Source: JBBBNV01 sp037137075
Lineage (GTDB): Bacteria > Bacillota > Bacilli > Paenibacillales > NBRC-103111
Length of the DNA stretch: 64,000 bases
NCBI RefSeq assembly: GCF_037137075.1
Contig: NZ_JBBBNV010000006.1
Coordinates: 1 to 64,000, forward strand
Reading direction: 5' to 3'
Every line of letters starts with the position of its first letter. Positions within the stretch are counted from its first letter, which is position 1. Below, in pieces: positions 24,463 to 34,251 of the stretch. The notes beneath the pieces were generated by a model that saw only the letters and a program-made list of their open reading frames with translations, was not told the origin of the DNA and made no database searches. The position numbers and the translations under genes are program-made.

Positions 24463-27011
24463 CCTCTCCTAAAATCCGCACGATTTTTATTATCGCCTCC
24501 ATGGTGCTCATCCTGGTGGTGCTCGGGTTTACAGGGGGCTTGAATCTGACCTCCTTCAAACAAAGCTACACCAGCTCGCTGATCTCCAGCTATTCGGTGC
24601 TGGCGGGAGAAACGGTTCGCAAGGTTGAGTATGCGGTCAAGTACGGCAAACCGCTTGATAATTTCTACGGCATAGAAGAGCTTCTGGGCAAAATCCGGCA
24701 GGATGCCGCCACCATTGAAGCGGTGCAGGTAGCTGCCAGAGACGGAGCCGTCATGTATGATGAGAACGGCTCGGTCCGGGACCGGAAGCTGCCCTCGGCT
24801 GTGGCGGAGCAGGCTGATTTTGCAGCTGAAACCGGTCATTCGTACCGTTCTGTTACCCATGAAGGCAAAATTCATGTGCTTCTGCCGGTCCGCGATAAGG
24901 ACGGAGGCTGGATCGGCACACTCGATTTATCGTTCGGCGAACATGTGATTCAGTCGAAGATCACCCCGTACATCACCAAGCTGGTCATTACGCTGCTGGT
25001 GCTGGCGCTGCTCTCGGCAGCCTGCCTGGTATATGTGCTGAATAAGCTGTCCTTCGTTGATGCGTCCGGACAAATCCGGAAGCGCCGGCTGCTGACGCTG
25101 ATTTTTATTGTTCTGGGAGTGGTGCAGGCGCTGTTCGGCACGACCAGCTATGTAATGCTGAAGGACGGCTTCCTGGCCTCCGTGAAGGAGAATACCTCGC
25201 TCGTCATTCATATTATTCAGCGGGATATCGGCTACGTGGTGGATAAAGGTGTTCCTTACAGCAGCATGTACGGTGTAGGGGACTATATGAACCGAATTAT
25301 TGAATCGGTCCCCGAAATCGACCGTATTTCCATTATGAATTCGGACTTCACCACGGCGAAGGCGACGGCCGATTTGGAGGAATCGAAATACTCCTATAGC
25401 GTTCCCATGGTAAGAGATGTTCAGGATACCGGAAGCTATTTGACCGTTGTCGATTTGTCGCAAAGCTACATTAACGGACGGATGCGCGACATTTTGCTGG
25501 ATATGATGACGATGGTGATCATTTCCTTCGTGGTCATGGTCGAGATTACGTTGTTTGTGCTTATCATTTTACGCAAAAAAGTGACGGCCAGCGCGCCGGG
25601 CGCTGTACCTGTAGAAGCGGATGCGGAGGGCCGGGCGCCGGCTGCGCCGGACGGCGGACTGAATCCGGAGCCTGCTCTAAGCTCTGCGGGAATAGCCGCC
25701 CGGAGCAAGCTCAGCGAGGAAGCGGACCGCAGCATGATCCGTCCGCTCGGGTTCCTTGTTTTTGCCAGCGTGTACATCTCTACGGCCTTTGTGCCGGTTC
25801 TTATGAAAAAGCTGTATGAGCCGCTGTTCGGCTTGTCGGAGACCTTGGTGCTGGGACTGCCGATTTCTGCGGAAATGCTGAGTCTGGCGCTTTTCTCGAT
25901 GTTGGCGGGTACGGTGATCGACCGGAAGGGCTGGAAAACCGCGTTTATGATTGGCGCGGGTATCATTGCGGCCGGCTCCGTGTTTTCGGCTTTGGCGGCA
26001 TCGGCGACAGCCTTTATCGGAGCGCGGGCGATTGTGGGCGCCGGCTTCGGCTTTGCTTTAATGGCGATGCAGGCGTTTGTCGTCACGGCCCCGACCGAAG
26101 AAGCGAAAAACGACGGGCTGACCGAGCTGAACTCGGGCGCCTATGCCGGCATGAACTGCGGTGTGGTGGTCGGCGCGATGCTGGGCGACCGCCTCGGCTA
26201 TTCGGAGGTGTTTTATGTTGCACTCGCGCTTATCGTGCTGGGCGGCCTGTTCGCCGGCAAGCTGATGCCGGACAGCCGCAGCCTGCAGCCCGCTCGCGCA
26301 GCCGCCGCTGCCGAGAAGGAGCAGGCTGAAGGGGCGGGGACTTTCGGCACAGCCGCCGAGGCCGATATTTACGCTGAGCCGGCATCGGGGAAAGGCGTGC
26401 TGCGCAGATTCGTATTTAACCGCGAAATTGTGCAGCTGTTCCTGCTTGTGCTCATACCGGTGTCGGTGTGCGGTATGTTCGCCAGCTATTTCTTCCCGGT
26501 GTATGCCGAGAGCATTGATATCTCTTCCTCCGATGTGGGCCGGGTATTTCTGCTGAACGGGCTGTGTATCGTATTCCTTGGCCCGCTGCTGAGCCGCTTG
26601 TCGGAGCAGTATCTAGGCACTCGCCAGTCGTTCGTCATCTCCAATGTGCTGGTGGTCGGAGCGCTGCTGCTGTTTGCGGCCCATGCCAGCCTGTTCACTG
26701 CCATCAGCGCGGTCGTGCTGCTGGGCATTGCCGAGGGGGTTGGCATCACCTCGCAAATTAACTATTACATCAGCCGCCGGGCCACGAGCGTTGTCGGTGA
26801 AGGCAAGGCCATGGGGATATACAGCCTGGTCGAGAATATGGGCCAGATGCTGGGGCCGCTTGTTTTCGGTTTTGTCTCTGTGTTTGGAATGGCTCAGGGC
26901 GTCGGTACAATCGGCGCGGCGATGTTTGTTTTGCTGGCTTTGTTCATGATGTTATCCCGTGAGAAGAAACGGGCCGATTCGAATTATAAGGCGCTGGGGA
27001 GGGATTTGTAA
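24459..27011 (+). CDS. Sensor-MFS fusion protein 1
   Basis: 850 residues. Membrane helix 1 (about 8-28) followed by an extracytoplasmic Cache-like domain (about 30-170), two helices (about 173-228), a second Cache-like domain (about 230-345), another helix (about 350-373), a Pro/Ala/Glu linker, and then a complete 12-helix major facilitator domain (about 430-840) with the RKGWKTAF loop and R-A-I-V-G-A-G-F-G-F segment. The conserved opening VRKVEYAVKYGKPLDNFYG recurs in the paralogue at 28213-30699. I know of no characterised transporter of this architecture; it may be a transceptor whose transport depends on an external ligand. Overlaps genes on both sides. Confidence 0.8.
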   Translation: MTSPKIRTIFIIASMVLILVVLGFTGGLNLTSFKQSYTSSLISSYSVLAGETVRKVEYAVKYGKPLDNFYGIEELLGKIRQDAATIEAVQVAARDGAVMYDENGSVRDRKLPSAVAEQADFAAETGHSYRSVTHEGKIHVLLPVRDKDGGWIGTLDLSFGEHVIQSKITPYITKLVITLLVLALLSAACLVYVLNKLSFVDASGQIRKRRLLTLIFIVLGVVQALFGTTSYVMLKDGFLASVKENTSLVIHIIQRDIGYVVDKGVPYSSMYGVGDYMNRIIESVPEIDRISIMNSDFTTAKATADLEESKYSYSVPMVRDVQDTGSYLTVVDLSQSYINGRMRDILLDMMTMVIISFVVMVEITLFVLIILRKKVTASAPGAVPVEADAEGRAPAAPDGGLNPEPALSSAGIAARSKLSEEADRSMIRPLGFLVFASVYISTAFVPVLMKKLYEPLFGLSETLVLGLPISAEMLSLALFSMLAGTVIDRKGWKTAFMIGAGIIAAGSVFSALAASATAFIGARAIVGAGFGFALMAMQAFVVTAPTEEAKNDGLTELNSGAYAGMNCGVVVGAMLGDRLGYSEVFYVALALIVLGGLFAGKLMPDSRSLQPARAAAAAEKEQAEGAGTFGTAAEADIYAEPASGKGVLRRFVFNREIVQLFLLVLIPVSVCGMFASYFFPVYAESIDISSSDVGRVFLLNGLCIVFLGPLLSRLSEQYLGTRQSFVISNVLVVGALLLFAAHASLFTAISAVVLLGIAEGVGITSQINYYISRRATSVVGEGKAMGIYSLVENMGQMLGPLVFGFVSVFGMAQGVGTIGAAMFVLLALFMMLSREKKRADSNYKALGRDL

Positions 27012-28192
27012 TGCCTCGATGGAAAGGCTGGAAAGGCTGGAAAGGACTGCTTCTCATACTGGTGCTGTCCCTCGTTGCGGTACTGCCGGGCGTGCGCACC
27101 ACGACGGCGGCGCCTGAGGAGTGGAACAAGCTTGCTCCGCATGACAATCAGGGGAAGAAGTACAGGCTGGCTTACGTAGAAACGGACCCTTTTTTCAACT
27201 ATGCTGGAACGTTTTATTATTTGGTCAAAGGTCTCGAACGGCTCGGCTGGATTACCTCCACGGAGGGCATGCCGTTCAGCCCGTCGCAGGAGGACAGCAA
27301 GGTGATGTGGGATTGGCTGGCGGATCGTGACATGGGACCCAACATTGAGTTTGTGAAGGATGCCCACTATTCGCTCATCTCCATGCCGCCGGACGGCGCG
27401 GACCAAATTATGGATCGGCTGAACACGCAAAAGGATATTGATTTAATGATTGTGATGGGCACGTCCCCGGGCCAGAAGCTGGCCAACGACAGGCACCACG
27501 TGCCTACGATGGTATTTTCATCCAGTAACGCTGTGCAGTCCGGCATCATTCAATCCGAGACCGATTCCGGTCTGGACCATGTATGGGCGCATATGGATTT
27601 GACCCGCTACAAGCGCCAAGTGCAAGTATTTCATGATATTTTCCAGTTTAAAAAGCTGGGGATGGTATATGAGAACTCCGAGCTGGGACGCATCTATGCC
27701 GCGGTTGACGATGTGAGGGATGTGGCGGCTGAGCGCGGCTTCGAGCTGGTGGAGCTGCATGTGGACGAGCCGAAATCGCCGGATGACCGGGCGCGCTACA
27801 ACCTGGAGGTGCAGGAGGCTTTCCGCAAGCTGTCCACGCAGGTGGATGCGGTGTATTTGACCGCAGGCAAGTGGGATCAGGCCAAGCTGTCGCTGCTGCT
27901 GGAGCCGCTCTATGCGCAAAAGGTGCCGGTATTCTCCCAGCTCGGATCGGGAGAGGTTGCCAGAGGAGCCCTGCTAAGCTTGTACCGGGCCAACTTTAGC
28001 GGAATCGGCTATTTCGGCGCAGAAAACATGGTTCAGGCGCTGAACGGGACGCCGCTTCGCAAGCTGCCGCAAATTTTTGGCGATACGCCGAGTATTGTTA
28101 TGAACCTGGAGGTTGCGAACCGGATTGGCTACAAAACCCCGTTCGACATTTTACTGGCGGCGGATGAGATCTATACCAGCATCAAAAAATAA
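27011..28192 (+). CDS. Secreted ABC-type substrate-binding protein (ABC_sub_bind-like)
   Basis: 393 residues. A signal peptide (MPRWKGWKGWKG, hydrophobic 13-30, TTTAAPEE after it) without a lipobox. The mature part is a type I periplasmic-binding fold of the PF04392 kind: KYRLAYVETDPFF at its first strand, DLMIVMGTSPGQKL, KKLGMVYENSELGR, VDAVYLTAGKWDQA and GYFGAENMVQALNG. No ABC permease or ATPase is nearby; instead it lies between two sensor-MFS genes, overlapping each by TAATG. It probably presents a ligand to the Cache domains of the fusions or to the cyclase-like sensor. Confidence 0.8.
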   Translation: MPRWKGWKGWKGLLLILVLSLVAVLPGVRTTTAAPEEWNKLAPHDNQGKKYRLAYVETDPFFNYAGTFYYLVKGLERLGWITSTEGMPFSPSQEDSKVMWDWLADRDMGPNIEFVKDAHYSLISMPPDGADQIMDRLNTQKDIDLMIVMGTSPGQKLANDRHHVPTMVFSSSNAVQSGIIQSETDSGLDHVWAHMDLTRYKRQVQVFHDIFQFKKLGMVYENSELGRIYAAVDDVRDVAAERGFELVELHVDEPKSPDDRARYNLEVQEAFRKLSTQVDAVYLTAGKWDQAKLSLLLEPLYAQKVPVFSQLGSGEVARGALLSLYRANFSGIGYFGAENMVQALNGTPLRKLPQIFGDTPSIVMNLEVANRIGYKTPFDILLAADEIYTSIKK

Positions 28193-28212
28193 TGGAAAAG
28201 GAGAGATGGAGG

Positions 28213-30699
28213 ATGAAATCTCGCAAATGGGAATGGATTTTAATCGGAGCCTCCACTCTGCTTATTTTGGTGGTGCTCGGCTTTACCGGCGGGCTAAACA
28301 TCGCCTCCTTTAAGCAAAATTATACGGGATCGCTTGTATCCAGCTATGCGGTCAGCGGCGGAGAAACCGTGCGCAAAATCGAATATGCCGTGAAGTATGG
28401 CAAGCCGCTGTCCAACTTCTACGGCATCGAGGAGCTGCTGCGCACCACACTCAGCCATACGCCGGACCTGAGAGAAATTTTGGTGGTGCAGCCGGACGGC
28501 ATCGTGCTGTATAACCAAGCCGGCCGGGCCGAGGGCAGGAAACTGGACCACACGCTGGTGGAGAAATTCGCCGGGGCAGCGGAGGGGAAGGGCAGCGAGG
28601 ACTACTCTTTCGCCCAGAGCAATGACCTGGATTACGTGTTCCTGCCGATTCATGACAAGTCGGAGCAAGTGATCGGACAGCTGGCGATGGTGTTTGAGGA
28701 CCGTGTCGTCCAGTCGCAAATCAACCGGTACATGCCGGATCTGCTGCGGTCTTTATTCGGCCTGGCCTTGGCTGCAATGCTTGGGCTGATGGTGTATTTC
28801 TCACGTGCGCGCCTGTTTACCGAGCAGGGAGGGATCCGCAAGGCCCGGGTGATGGCCGCCATTCTAATCGTACTAAGCACAGCCCAAATCATATTCGGTG
28901 TTCTGAACTACCAGTTATTTAAAAACGCCTATGTGGAAACGGCGCAAAGAACGGCGGCGCAAACGGCGGCGACCATTCAGAAGGATATCCGGGCGGTCAT
29001 CGACAAAGGGGTCACCTACGACAAGCTGTACGGGCTGGATGATTATTTGCAGCGCATCGTGCAAACCGTTCCGGTGCTTCACTCGATTGCTGTTCATGAT
29101 GCGCAGGGCGCGACCATTGCGACTACACCGGCGGAGGAAGGGGCTGTGGCCCCGGACGGCAATGCTGCTGCTTATGTCAATGAGCTGCCCAAGGACGGGA
29201 CGGGATTGACTGCCCAAATCCATGCCCGGCTGTCGCAGGAGTATGTGCAAAGCCGGCTGTGGGAAATTATACTGGACACGCTGACTGTGCTGGTAACCTC
29301 CTTCTTGTTTATGGTCGAGATGACGCTCTTTGTGCTGATTGTATTAGAGCGGAAGCTGAATCAAAGCTGGGGCATTGGCGCAGGGCATGAAGAGACGAGT
29401 GCCGGAGAGCTGGACAAGGATACCCGGATGATTCGCCCGCTGGCTTTTGTGCTGTTTATGGCGATGTTTATGTCCACTTCCTTTATCCCGATGGTCATGA
29501 AGCAGCTGTATGAGCCTTTCTTCGGCTTATCCAAAACCGTAGCTATGGGGCTGCCGATCTCCGCGGATATGCTGTTTGCCGGAGCGGCTACTATCGCCGC
29601 GGGTTATATGATCGACAAGCAGGGCTGGCGGCGCGTCTTTTACTTGGGCTTGATCTGCTTCGGCTCAGGCACGCTGCTGTCCGCTTTGGCTTCGGGTCCG
29701 GTCATGTTCATCGGGGCCAGGGCCTTGGCCGGGGCGGGTTATGGCTTTGCGTTAATGTCGATGCGGGGCTGCGTCAATCTGGCTTCCACGGATAAAATCC
29801 GTTCTACAGGCGTGTCCGCCCTGTTCTCCGGGCTGTATGCGGGACTGAACTGCGGTGTTGTGGTGGGCGCGATGCTAGCCGACCGGATTGGCTACAAGCA
29901 GGTGTTTTTTGTAGCCTTTGCCATCGTTGTCCTTGCCCTGCTGCTTGCTTTGTTCTTTCTGCGCAGCAGTCCGGCTGAAGCGGCTTCCCGCAAGGAAGCC
30001 TTGGCCAAACGCCGCCTGTCCATGCTCACTTCGCCGGGGGTGAAGCTGCAGGATCGGGAGAAAACGGCTGAGGCAGAACGCAAGACGGGAGTGCTGAGCG
30101 CCTTTTTGTTTAACGGAAAGGTCATAGGCTTCTTTGTCCTGCTGCTGATTCCGATGGCTGTTTGCAGTATGTTTTTGGATTACTACTTTCCGGTGTTTGC
30201 GGAAAGCTCCGGTATTTCGTCCTCCAACATCGGACGTGCCTTTCTGGTCAATGGGCTATGTATCGTTTATTTGGGGCCGCTGCTGACCAAATGGGTTTCC
30301 AGGCATATTTCACCGGGCCTCTCGATGATTGCCGCAGGTCTTATTGTGGTGGCGGCTATGATGTGGTTCGCCGTCAGTGAGTCGGTTACAGCCGCGTTTG
30401 CCGCTGTTATCCTGCTCGGTGTAGCTGACAGCTTCGGGCTTACGGCGCAGAACAATTATTTCGTGCGGCTGGAGGCGACAGGGCGCATCGGAACCGGCAA
30501 AGCGTTAGGCTATTACGGCAACATTAAGAAAATCGGTCAAATGCTCGGGCCAATGGTATTCGGCTCTGTAGCGGCATTAGGCGGCTTCGGGGTCGGTTTA
30601 ATCGGCGTCGGGCTGCTGGTGTCCTTGCTGCTGTTCGCCATATCCAGCGGCATGTTCAACATTCGCCGCTCCAAGAAGGAACAGGCAATGAAAATGTAA
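28213..30699 (+). CDS. Sensor-MFS fusion protein 2
   Basis: 828 residues, paralogue of the protein at 24459-27011 with the same order: helix, Cache-like domain, two helices, second Cache-like domain, helix, short linker, 12-helix MFS domain with DKQGWRRVFYLG and AGAGYGFALMSMRG. The start at 28213 was preferred because AAAGGAGAGATGGAGG precedes it; an ATG at 28192 overlapping the upstream stop adds seven residues. The two copies differ throughout, so the duplication is old and they may handle different ligands or pair as a heterodimer. A terminator follows. Confidence 0.8.
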   Translation: MKSRKWEWILIGASTLLILVVLGFTGGLNIASFKQNYTGSLVSSYAVSGGETVRKIEYAVKYGKPLSNFYGIEELLRTTLSHTPDLREILVVQPDGIVLYNQAGRAEGRKLDHTLVEKFAGAAEGKGSEDYSFAQSNDLDYVFLPIHDKSEQVIGQLAMVFEDRVVQSQINRYMPDLLRSLFGLALAAMLGLMVYFSRARLFTEQGGIRKARVMAAILIVLSTAQIIFGVLNYQLFKNAYVETAQRTAAQTAATIQKDIRAVIDKGVTYDKLYGLDDYLQRIVQTVPVLHSIAVHDAQGATIATTPAEEGAVAPDGNAAAYVNELPKDGTGLTAQIHARLSQEYVQSRLWEIILDTLTVLVTSFLFMVEMTLFVLIVLERKLNQSWGIGAGHEETSAGELDKDTRMIRPLAFVLFMAMFMSTSFIPMVMKQLYEPFFGLSKTVAMGLPISADMLFAGAATIAAGYMIDKQGWRRVFYLGLICFGSGTLLSALASGPVMFIGARALAGAGYGFALMSMRGCVNLASTDKIRSTGVSALFSGLYAGLNCGVVVGAMLADRIGYKQVFFVAFAIVVLALLLALFFLRSSPAEAASRKEALAKRRLSMLTSPGVKLQDREKTAEAERKTGVLSAFLFNGKVIGFFVLLLIPMAVCSMFLDYYFPVFAESSGISSSNIGRAFLVNGLCIVYLGPLLTKWVSRHISPGLSMIAAGLIVVAAMMWFAVSESVTAAFAAVILLGVADSFGLTAQNNYFVRLEATGRIGTGKALGYYGNIKKIGQMLGPMVFGSVAALGGFGVGLIGVGLLVSLLLFAISSGMFNIRRSKKEQAMKM

Positions 30700-30724
30700 C
30701 CAAAGAACCGAAATGTATGAAACG

Positions 30725-30765
30725 ATGGATAGAGCGGCCGTAAAAGGACGTTTCTATCCATTTTT
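30725..30765 (+). terminator. Terminator of the sensor-MFS operon
   Basis: ATGGATAGA (30725-30733) pairs with TCTATCCAT (30753-30761), followed by TTTT. It closes the plus-strand unit that starts at 15810. The remaining 230 bp before the next gene hold no gene I can support. Confidence 0.8.
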
Positions 30766-30994
30766 GACGATGAGGTACAGGCAGGAGGCTTCATTTCGCT
30801 TGCAGGTTTAAACAAGATTCGACATCGTTGAATCGGCCGGTAAACGGGGGTATCGATTTAGTAGCGCGCTGAAAGCTTGCGACGGCTTATTTACCCGTCA
30901 TCATATACAATTATACCGGCCATGCTGCTGTCAGGCGGCGCAAAGTAAACAGCAAGATATGAACAGGAGAACAGGAGAACAGGAGCTGAGGCCC

Positions 30995-31822
30995 GTGAAA
31001 CAAGAATGGGAGGGTCATGCCGGAGAGCTTATGCTGGATGCCGGGGGGACGGACAGAAGCAGAGCTGCTTACCGGCTTAGCACCTTAGGCCGAGAGCACC
31101 TTGAAGCGGCGGAGTCGCTGCAGCATACGGTTGTTCAGGGACTTCAGGATCAAACACAGCTTAGCCCGTTTAGCCCGGATGAGCTGGAGCGGGTCATTAC
31201 GGGAAGGGGGCGGACGGTCGGAGTTTTCGTGGATGGACGGTTAATGGCCTTTCGGGCGGTTGATTTCCCGGGCAATGATCCGGATAATTTGGCGCTGGAT
31301 TTGGGATTCGCAGAGCCACTGGCGCGACAGGCGGCACATTTCGAGATGTCTGTTGTTCATCCGGACTGCCGGGGGAATGGCCTTCAGCAGCTTATGGGAC
31401 ATGCGGTATTGGAATTGATTCGGGCGAGGAGGGATGTCCGTTTTATTCTGGCCACCGTCAGTCCGTCGAATGTGCCCAGCTTAAAGGACAAGTTCGCATT
31501 GGGCATGCATATCGCCGCACTAAAGCCGAAGTATGGCGGCTTGTGGCGGTATATCTTGTTGCGGAAGCTGGAACAGAGGCTGGGAACACCGGGGCAGGAA
31601 AGCTGCATCAGGCGGGGGGAAGAAGAGACTGGCATAGTATTAGAGGATACAGACCGGCTGACGGCTTGCGCTGTGCCTGCTACTGCTTCCGATGAGCTTC
31701 TGGCCTTAAGCAGCAGCTATGCCCGGCAGCAGGAGCTGCTGGCTGCGGGCTTCATCGGCACTCGCCTGCAGGTTACCGCGGCCGGGCATCTAATCGCCTA
31801 TCGCAAGCGTGATTTTGTGTAG
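30995..31822 (+). CDS. GNAT family acetyltransferase
   Basis: 275 residues from the GTG at 30995 (AGGAG ten bases ahead); an ATG at 30959 gives 12 more residues and sits in a short direct repeat (acaggaga). Motif A of GNAT enzymes is visible as MSVVHPDCRGNGLQQLMGHA. A further C-terminal extension (about 200-275) of unknown role follows. It lies after the terminator of the sensor-MFS unit and is probably transcribed alone. Substrate unknown. Confidence 0.72.
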   Translation: MKQEWEGHAGELMLDAGGTDRSRAAYRLSTLGREHLEAAESLQHTVVQGLQDQTQLSPFSPDELERVITGRGRTVGVFVDGRLMAFRAVDFPGNDPDNLALDLGFAEPLARQAAHFEMSVVHPDCRGNGLQQLMGHAVLELIRARRDVRFILATVSPSNVPSLKDKFALGMHIAALKPKYGGLWRYILLRKLEQRLGTPGQESCIRRGEEETGIVLEDTDRLTACAVPATASDELLALSSSYARQQELLAAGFIGTRLQVTAAGHLIAYRKRDFV

Positions 31823-31923
31823 TGGGTTAGCGTGCGCGGGGGCACGGATAGGCGCAGATTCGCCATATTGCCGTTTCCGCGCCTGCTGAGCTTCACCTGT
31901 GGCGTCAATCGCGCTGCCGCCTG

Positions 31924-32775
31924 CTAGGGTCGAGGGGCGGACGCGGTCTGGCGGTCCTCATGCAGCTTGCGGTACTGGCTCGGGGAAGTGCCGCTGATTT
32001 GCCGGAATACCCGGCAAAAGTGGGAAACGTTCTCGAAGCCGGAACGCTCCGCAATGTGAATAATTTGTTCCCCTGTATCCCGCAGCTGCCGCTGCGCCTC
32101 TTTTACCCGTACGGTGTTCACATATTCCACAAATGTAAAGCCCGTCACTTCCTTAAACAGCCGGCTCAAATGAAAGCGGCTAATATAGAAGCGATCCCCG
32201 ATGTCCTGCAGCTGCAGCGAGTGATCGTAGTGAGCATTGATGAAATCAACGACTTCCGATATTTTGCGGTGCTGGGGGCTGACATGCTCAAAGGCGGGAA
32301 TATGCTTTTGGGCATAAGCCCGTCCGGAAAAAACGAGCAGCTGCGCAAGCAGGGATTGCAGCAGAATCCCCGTAATCTCCGCCGGCTCGTTGCTCTGCTG
32401 CTCATCCAGCATGTGCTGCAGCCAGCTTTCCACGGTTATCTGCTCCAGCGGATTTAACGATAGCACCGGAAGCTCGGCTTCAAACGGCGAGAGAAGAAGC
32501 TCCAGCTGCTTCTGCCCATACGGCAGAAAGGCCGGCTTGAAGTTCAGCAGGATGCGCTCGTGCGCAATGTCCCCGCATACGGACGTTTTATGAAGAACGT
32601 TGCCTCCAATGAATACAAGATCGCCCTTTCGGACATGAAACGTCCGGTCCTTAATAAAGTAGTAGCGCTCCCCGGACAGCAGGTAATAAATTTCGTAGGC
32701 GGCGTGATAATGGTTTATCGGCATGGAGAACGGTCCGCTGCGGCGCATTTTCTCGATGCTGAATAGATCTTCCAT
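31924..32775 (-). CDS. AraC family regulator with cupin sensing domain
   Basis: 283 residues. N-terminal cupin (about 15-110, with HYHAAYEIYYLLSGE and GDLVFIGGNVLH) and two C-terminal helix-turn-helix motifs (about 170-272: IGDRFYISRFHLSRLFKEVTG and IAERSGFENVSHFCRVFRQ). Such regulators in Paenibacillus bind sugars or glycosides. AGGAGG lies nine bases ahead of the ATG. It is divergent from the Gfo/Idh/MocA oxidoreductase gene, which it probably controls. Confidence 0.88.
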   Translation of the reverse strand: MEDLFSIEKMRRSGPFSMPINHYHAAYEIYYLLSGERYYFIKDRTFHVRKGDLVFIGGNVLHKTSVCGDIAHERILLNFKPAFLPYGQKQLELLLSPFEAELPVLSLNPLEQITVESWLQHMLDEQQSNEPAEITGILLQSLLAQLLVFSGRAYAQKHIPAFEHVSPQHRKISEVVDFINAHYDHSLQLQDIGDRFYISRFHLSRLFKEVTGFTFVEYVNTVRVKEAQRQLRDTGEQIIHIAERSGFENVSHFCRVFRQISGTSPSQYRKLHEDRQTASAPRP

Positions 32776-32940
32776 GGCGGTTCCTCCTGAGTCGTCGTCG
32801 TGATTTCCTTCTCATATTGTATCGGATGGAGCAAGATTTGCAAAGTAGTAGCCGATTTCAGCACAAATTGTGGAGATTTTTATGCTGATTATGCTCTATG
32901 ATAAGGTTGTTCAACCGATACTAAGGGAGGCCACCATACA

Positions 32941-34227
32941 ATGAGTAAAAAACGTTATGTACTTGTCGGCACAGGCGGACGTGCAGAATTTTTCTATGGA
33001 TCACTTGTACGTGATTATCGTGAAACTTCGGAGCTGGTTGCATTCTGCGATACGAACCAGACCCGCATGAACTACGCGAACAAATTGCTGAAAGAAAAGT
33101 ATGATCACTCGGAGATCAACACGTACAAGGCGTCCCAGTTCGACGAGATGCTCACCACTGAAAAACCGGATTTCGTTATCGTGACTACGGTGGACCGTAC
33201 CCATCATCAATATATTATCCGCGCGATGGAGCTTGGCGTAGATGTTATCTCCGAGAAGCCGATGACAGTGGATGAAGTGAAATGCCAGGAAATTCTGGAT
33301 GCTGTCAAACGTACCGGCCGCAGCCTGCGCGTTACCTTCAACTACCGTTATGCTCCGCATAACACCAAAATCCGCGAGCTTATCATGAACGACACTATCG
33401 GCGAGGTGTATTCCGTTCACTTTGAATGGATGCTCAACACCAAACACGGCGCAGACTATTTCCGCCGTTGGCACCGCGACAAACGCAACAGCGGCGGATT
33501 GCTGGTTCACAAGTCAACGCACCACTTCGATTTGGTAAACTTCTGGCTTGGTTCCACTCCGAAAACTGTCTTTGCCATGGGCGACCTGAATTTCTACGGC
33601 AAAGAAAACGCCGAGCGCCGCGGGGTAACAGAATTTTACCAGCGTGCTACCGGCAATGAGATTGCCAAAAATGATCCGTTCGCGCTTCACCTTGACGCCA
33701 ACAGGCATTTGAAAGCAATGTACCTGGATGCAGAGCAGGAGGACGGCTACCAGCGCGATCAAAGCGTATTCGGCGACGGCATTAACATCGAAGACACCAT
33801 GGGCGTTCTGGTAAAATACAATAACCGCGCCATGCTGACCTACTCCTTGAACGCTTACCTGCCGCTGGAAGGCTTCAACGTTATTATCAACGGCAGCAAA
33901 GGCCGTATCGAAGCGAGAGTCATCGAGCAATCGTACGTCAACTCCGGCGGTAAAAAAGAAGACGAAGGCAAGCTGCTCGGCAAAAGCGTCCGCGTCTATC
34001 CGATGTTCGAAGCTCCATACGATGTGGAGATTGTGGAAGGCAAGGGCGGCCACGGCGGCGGCGACCCGCTGCTGCTGGACGACATCTTCGGCAACCCGCA
34101 GGAAGACCCGTTCAACCGCAAAGCATCCCATGTGGATGGAGCAATGTCCATTCTGACCGGGATTGCCGGCAACATTTCGATTCGCACCGGGCAAGCGGTA
34201 AACGTGGACAAACTGGTGCAATTCTAA
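32941..34227 (+). CDS. Gfo/Idh/MocA family oxidoreductase
   Basis: 428 residues. N-terminal Rossmann fold with GTGGRAEFF (a variant of GxGxxG), the family signature SEKPMTVDEVKCQEI and the catalytic region GGLLVHKSTHHFDLVNFWLG, in which His is the usual proton donor. It should oxidise or epimerise a sugar or cyclitol with NAD(P). The codon use is noticeably more biased (CGT, GGC, AAA, GAA) than in neighbours, pointing to high expression. GGGAGG precedes the ATG by about ten bases. A terminator follows. Confidence 0.88.
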   Translation: MSKKRYVLVGTGGRAEFFYGSLVRDYRETSELVAFCDTNQTRMNYANKLLKEKYDHSEINTYKASQFDEMLTTEKPDFVIVTTVDRTHHQYIIRAMELGVDVISEKPMTVDEVKCQEILDAVKRTGRSLRVTFNYRYAPHNTKIRELIMNDTIGEVYSVHFEWMLNTKHGADYFRRWHRDKRNSGGLLVHKSTHHFDLVNFWLGSTPKTVFAMGDLNFYGKENAERRGVTEFYQRATGNEIAKNDPFALHLDANRHLKAMYLDAEQEDGYQRDQSVFGDGINIEDTMGVLVKYNNRAMLTYSLNAYLPLEGFNVIINGSKGRIEARVIEQSYVNSGGKKEDEGKLLGKSVRVYPMFEAPYDVEIVEGKGGHGGGDPLLLDDIFGNPQEDPFNRKASHVDGAMSILTGIAGNISIRTGQAVNVDKLVQF

Positions 34228-34251
34228 GCTGTCATTTAATTGATATCCCAA

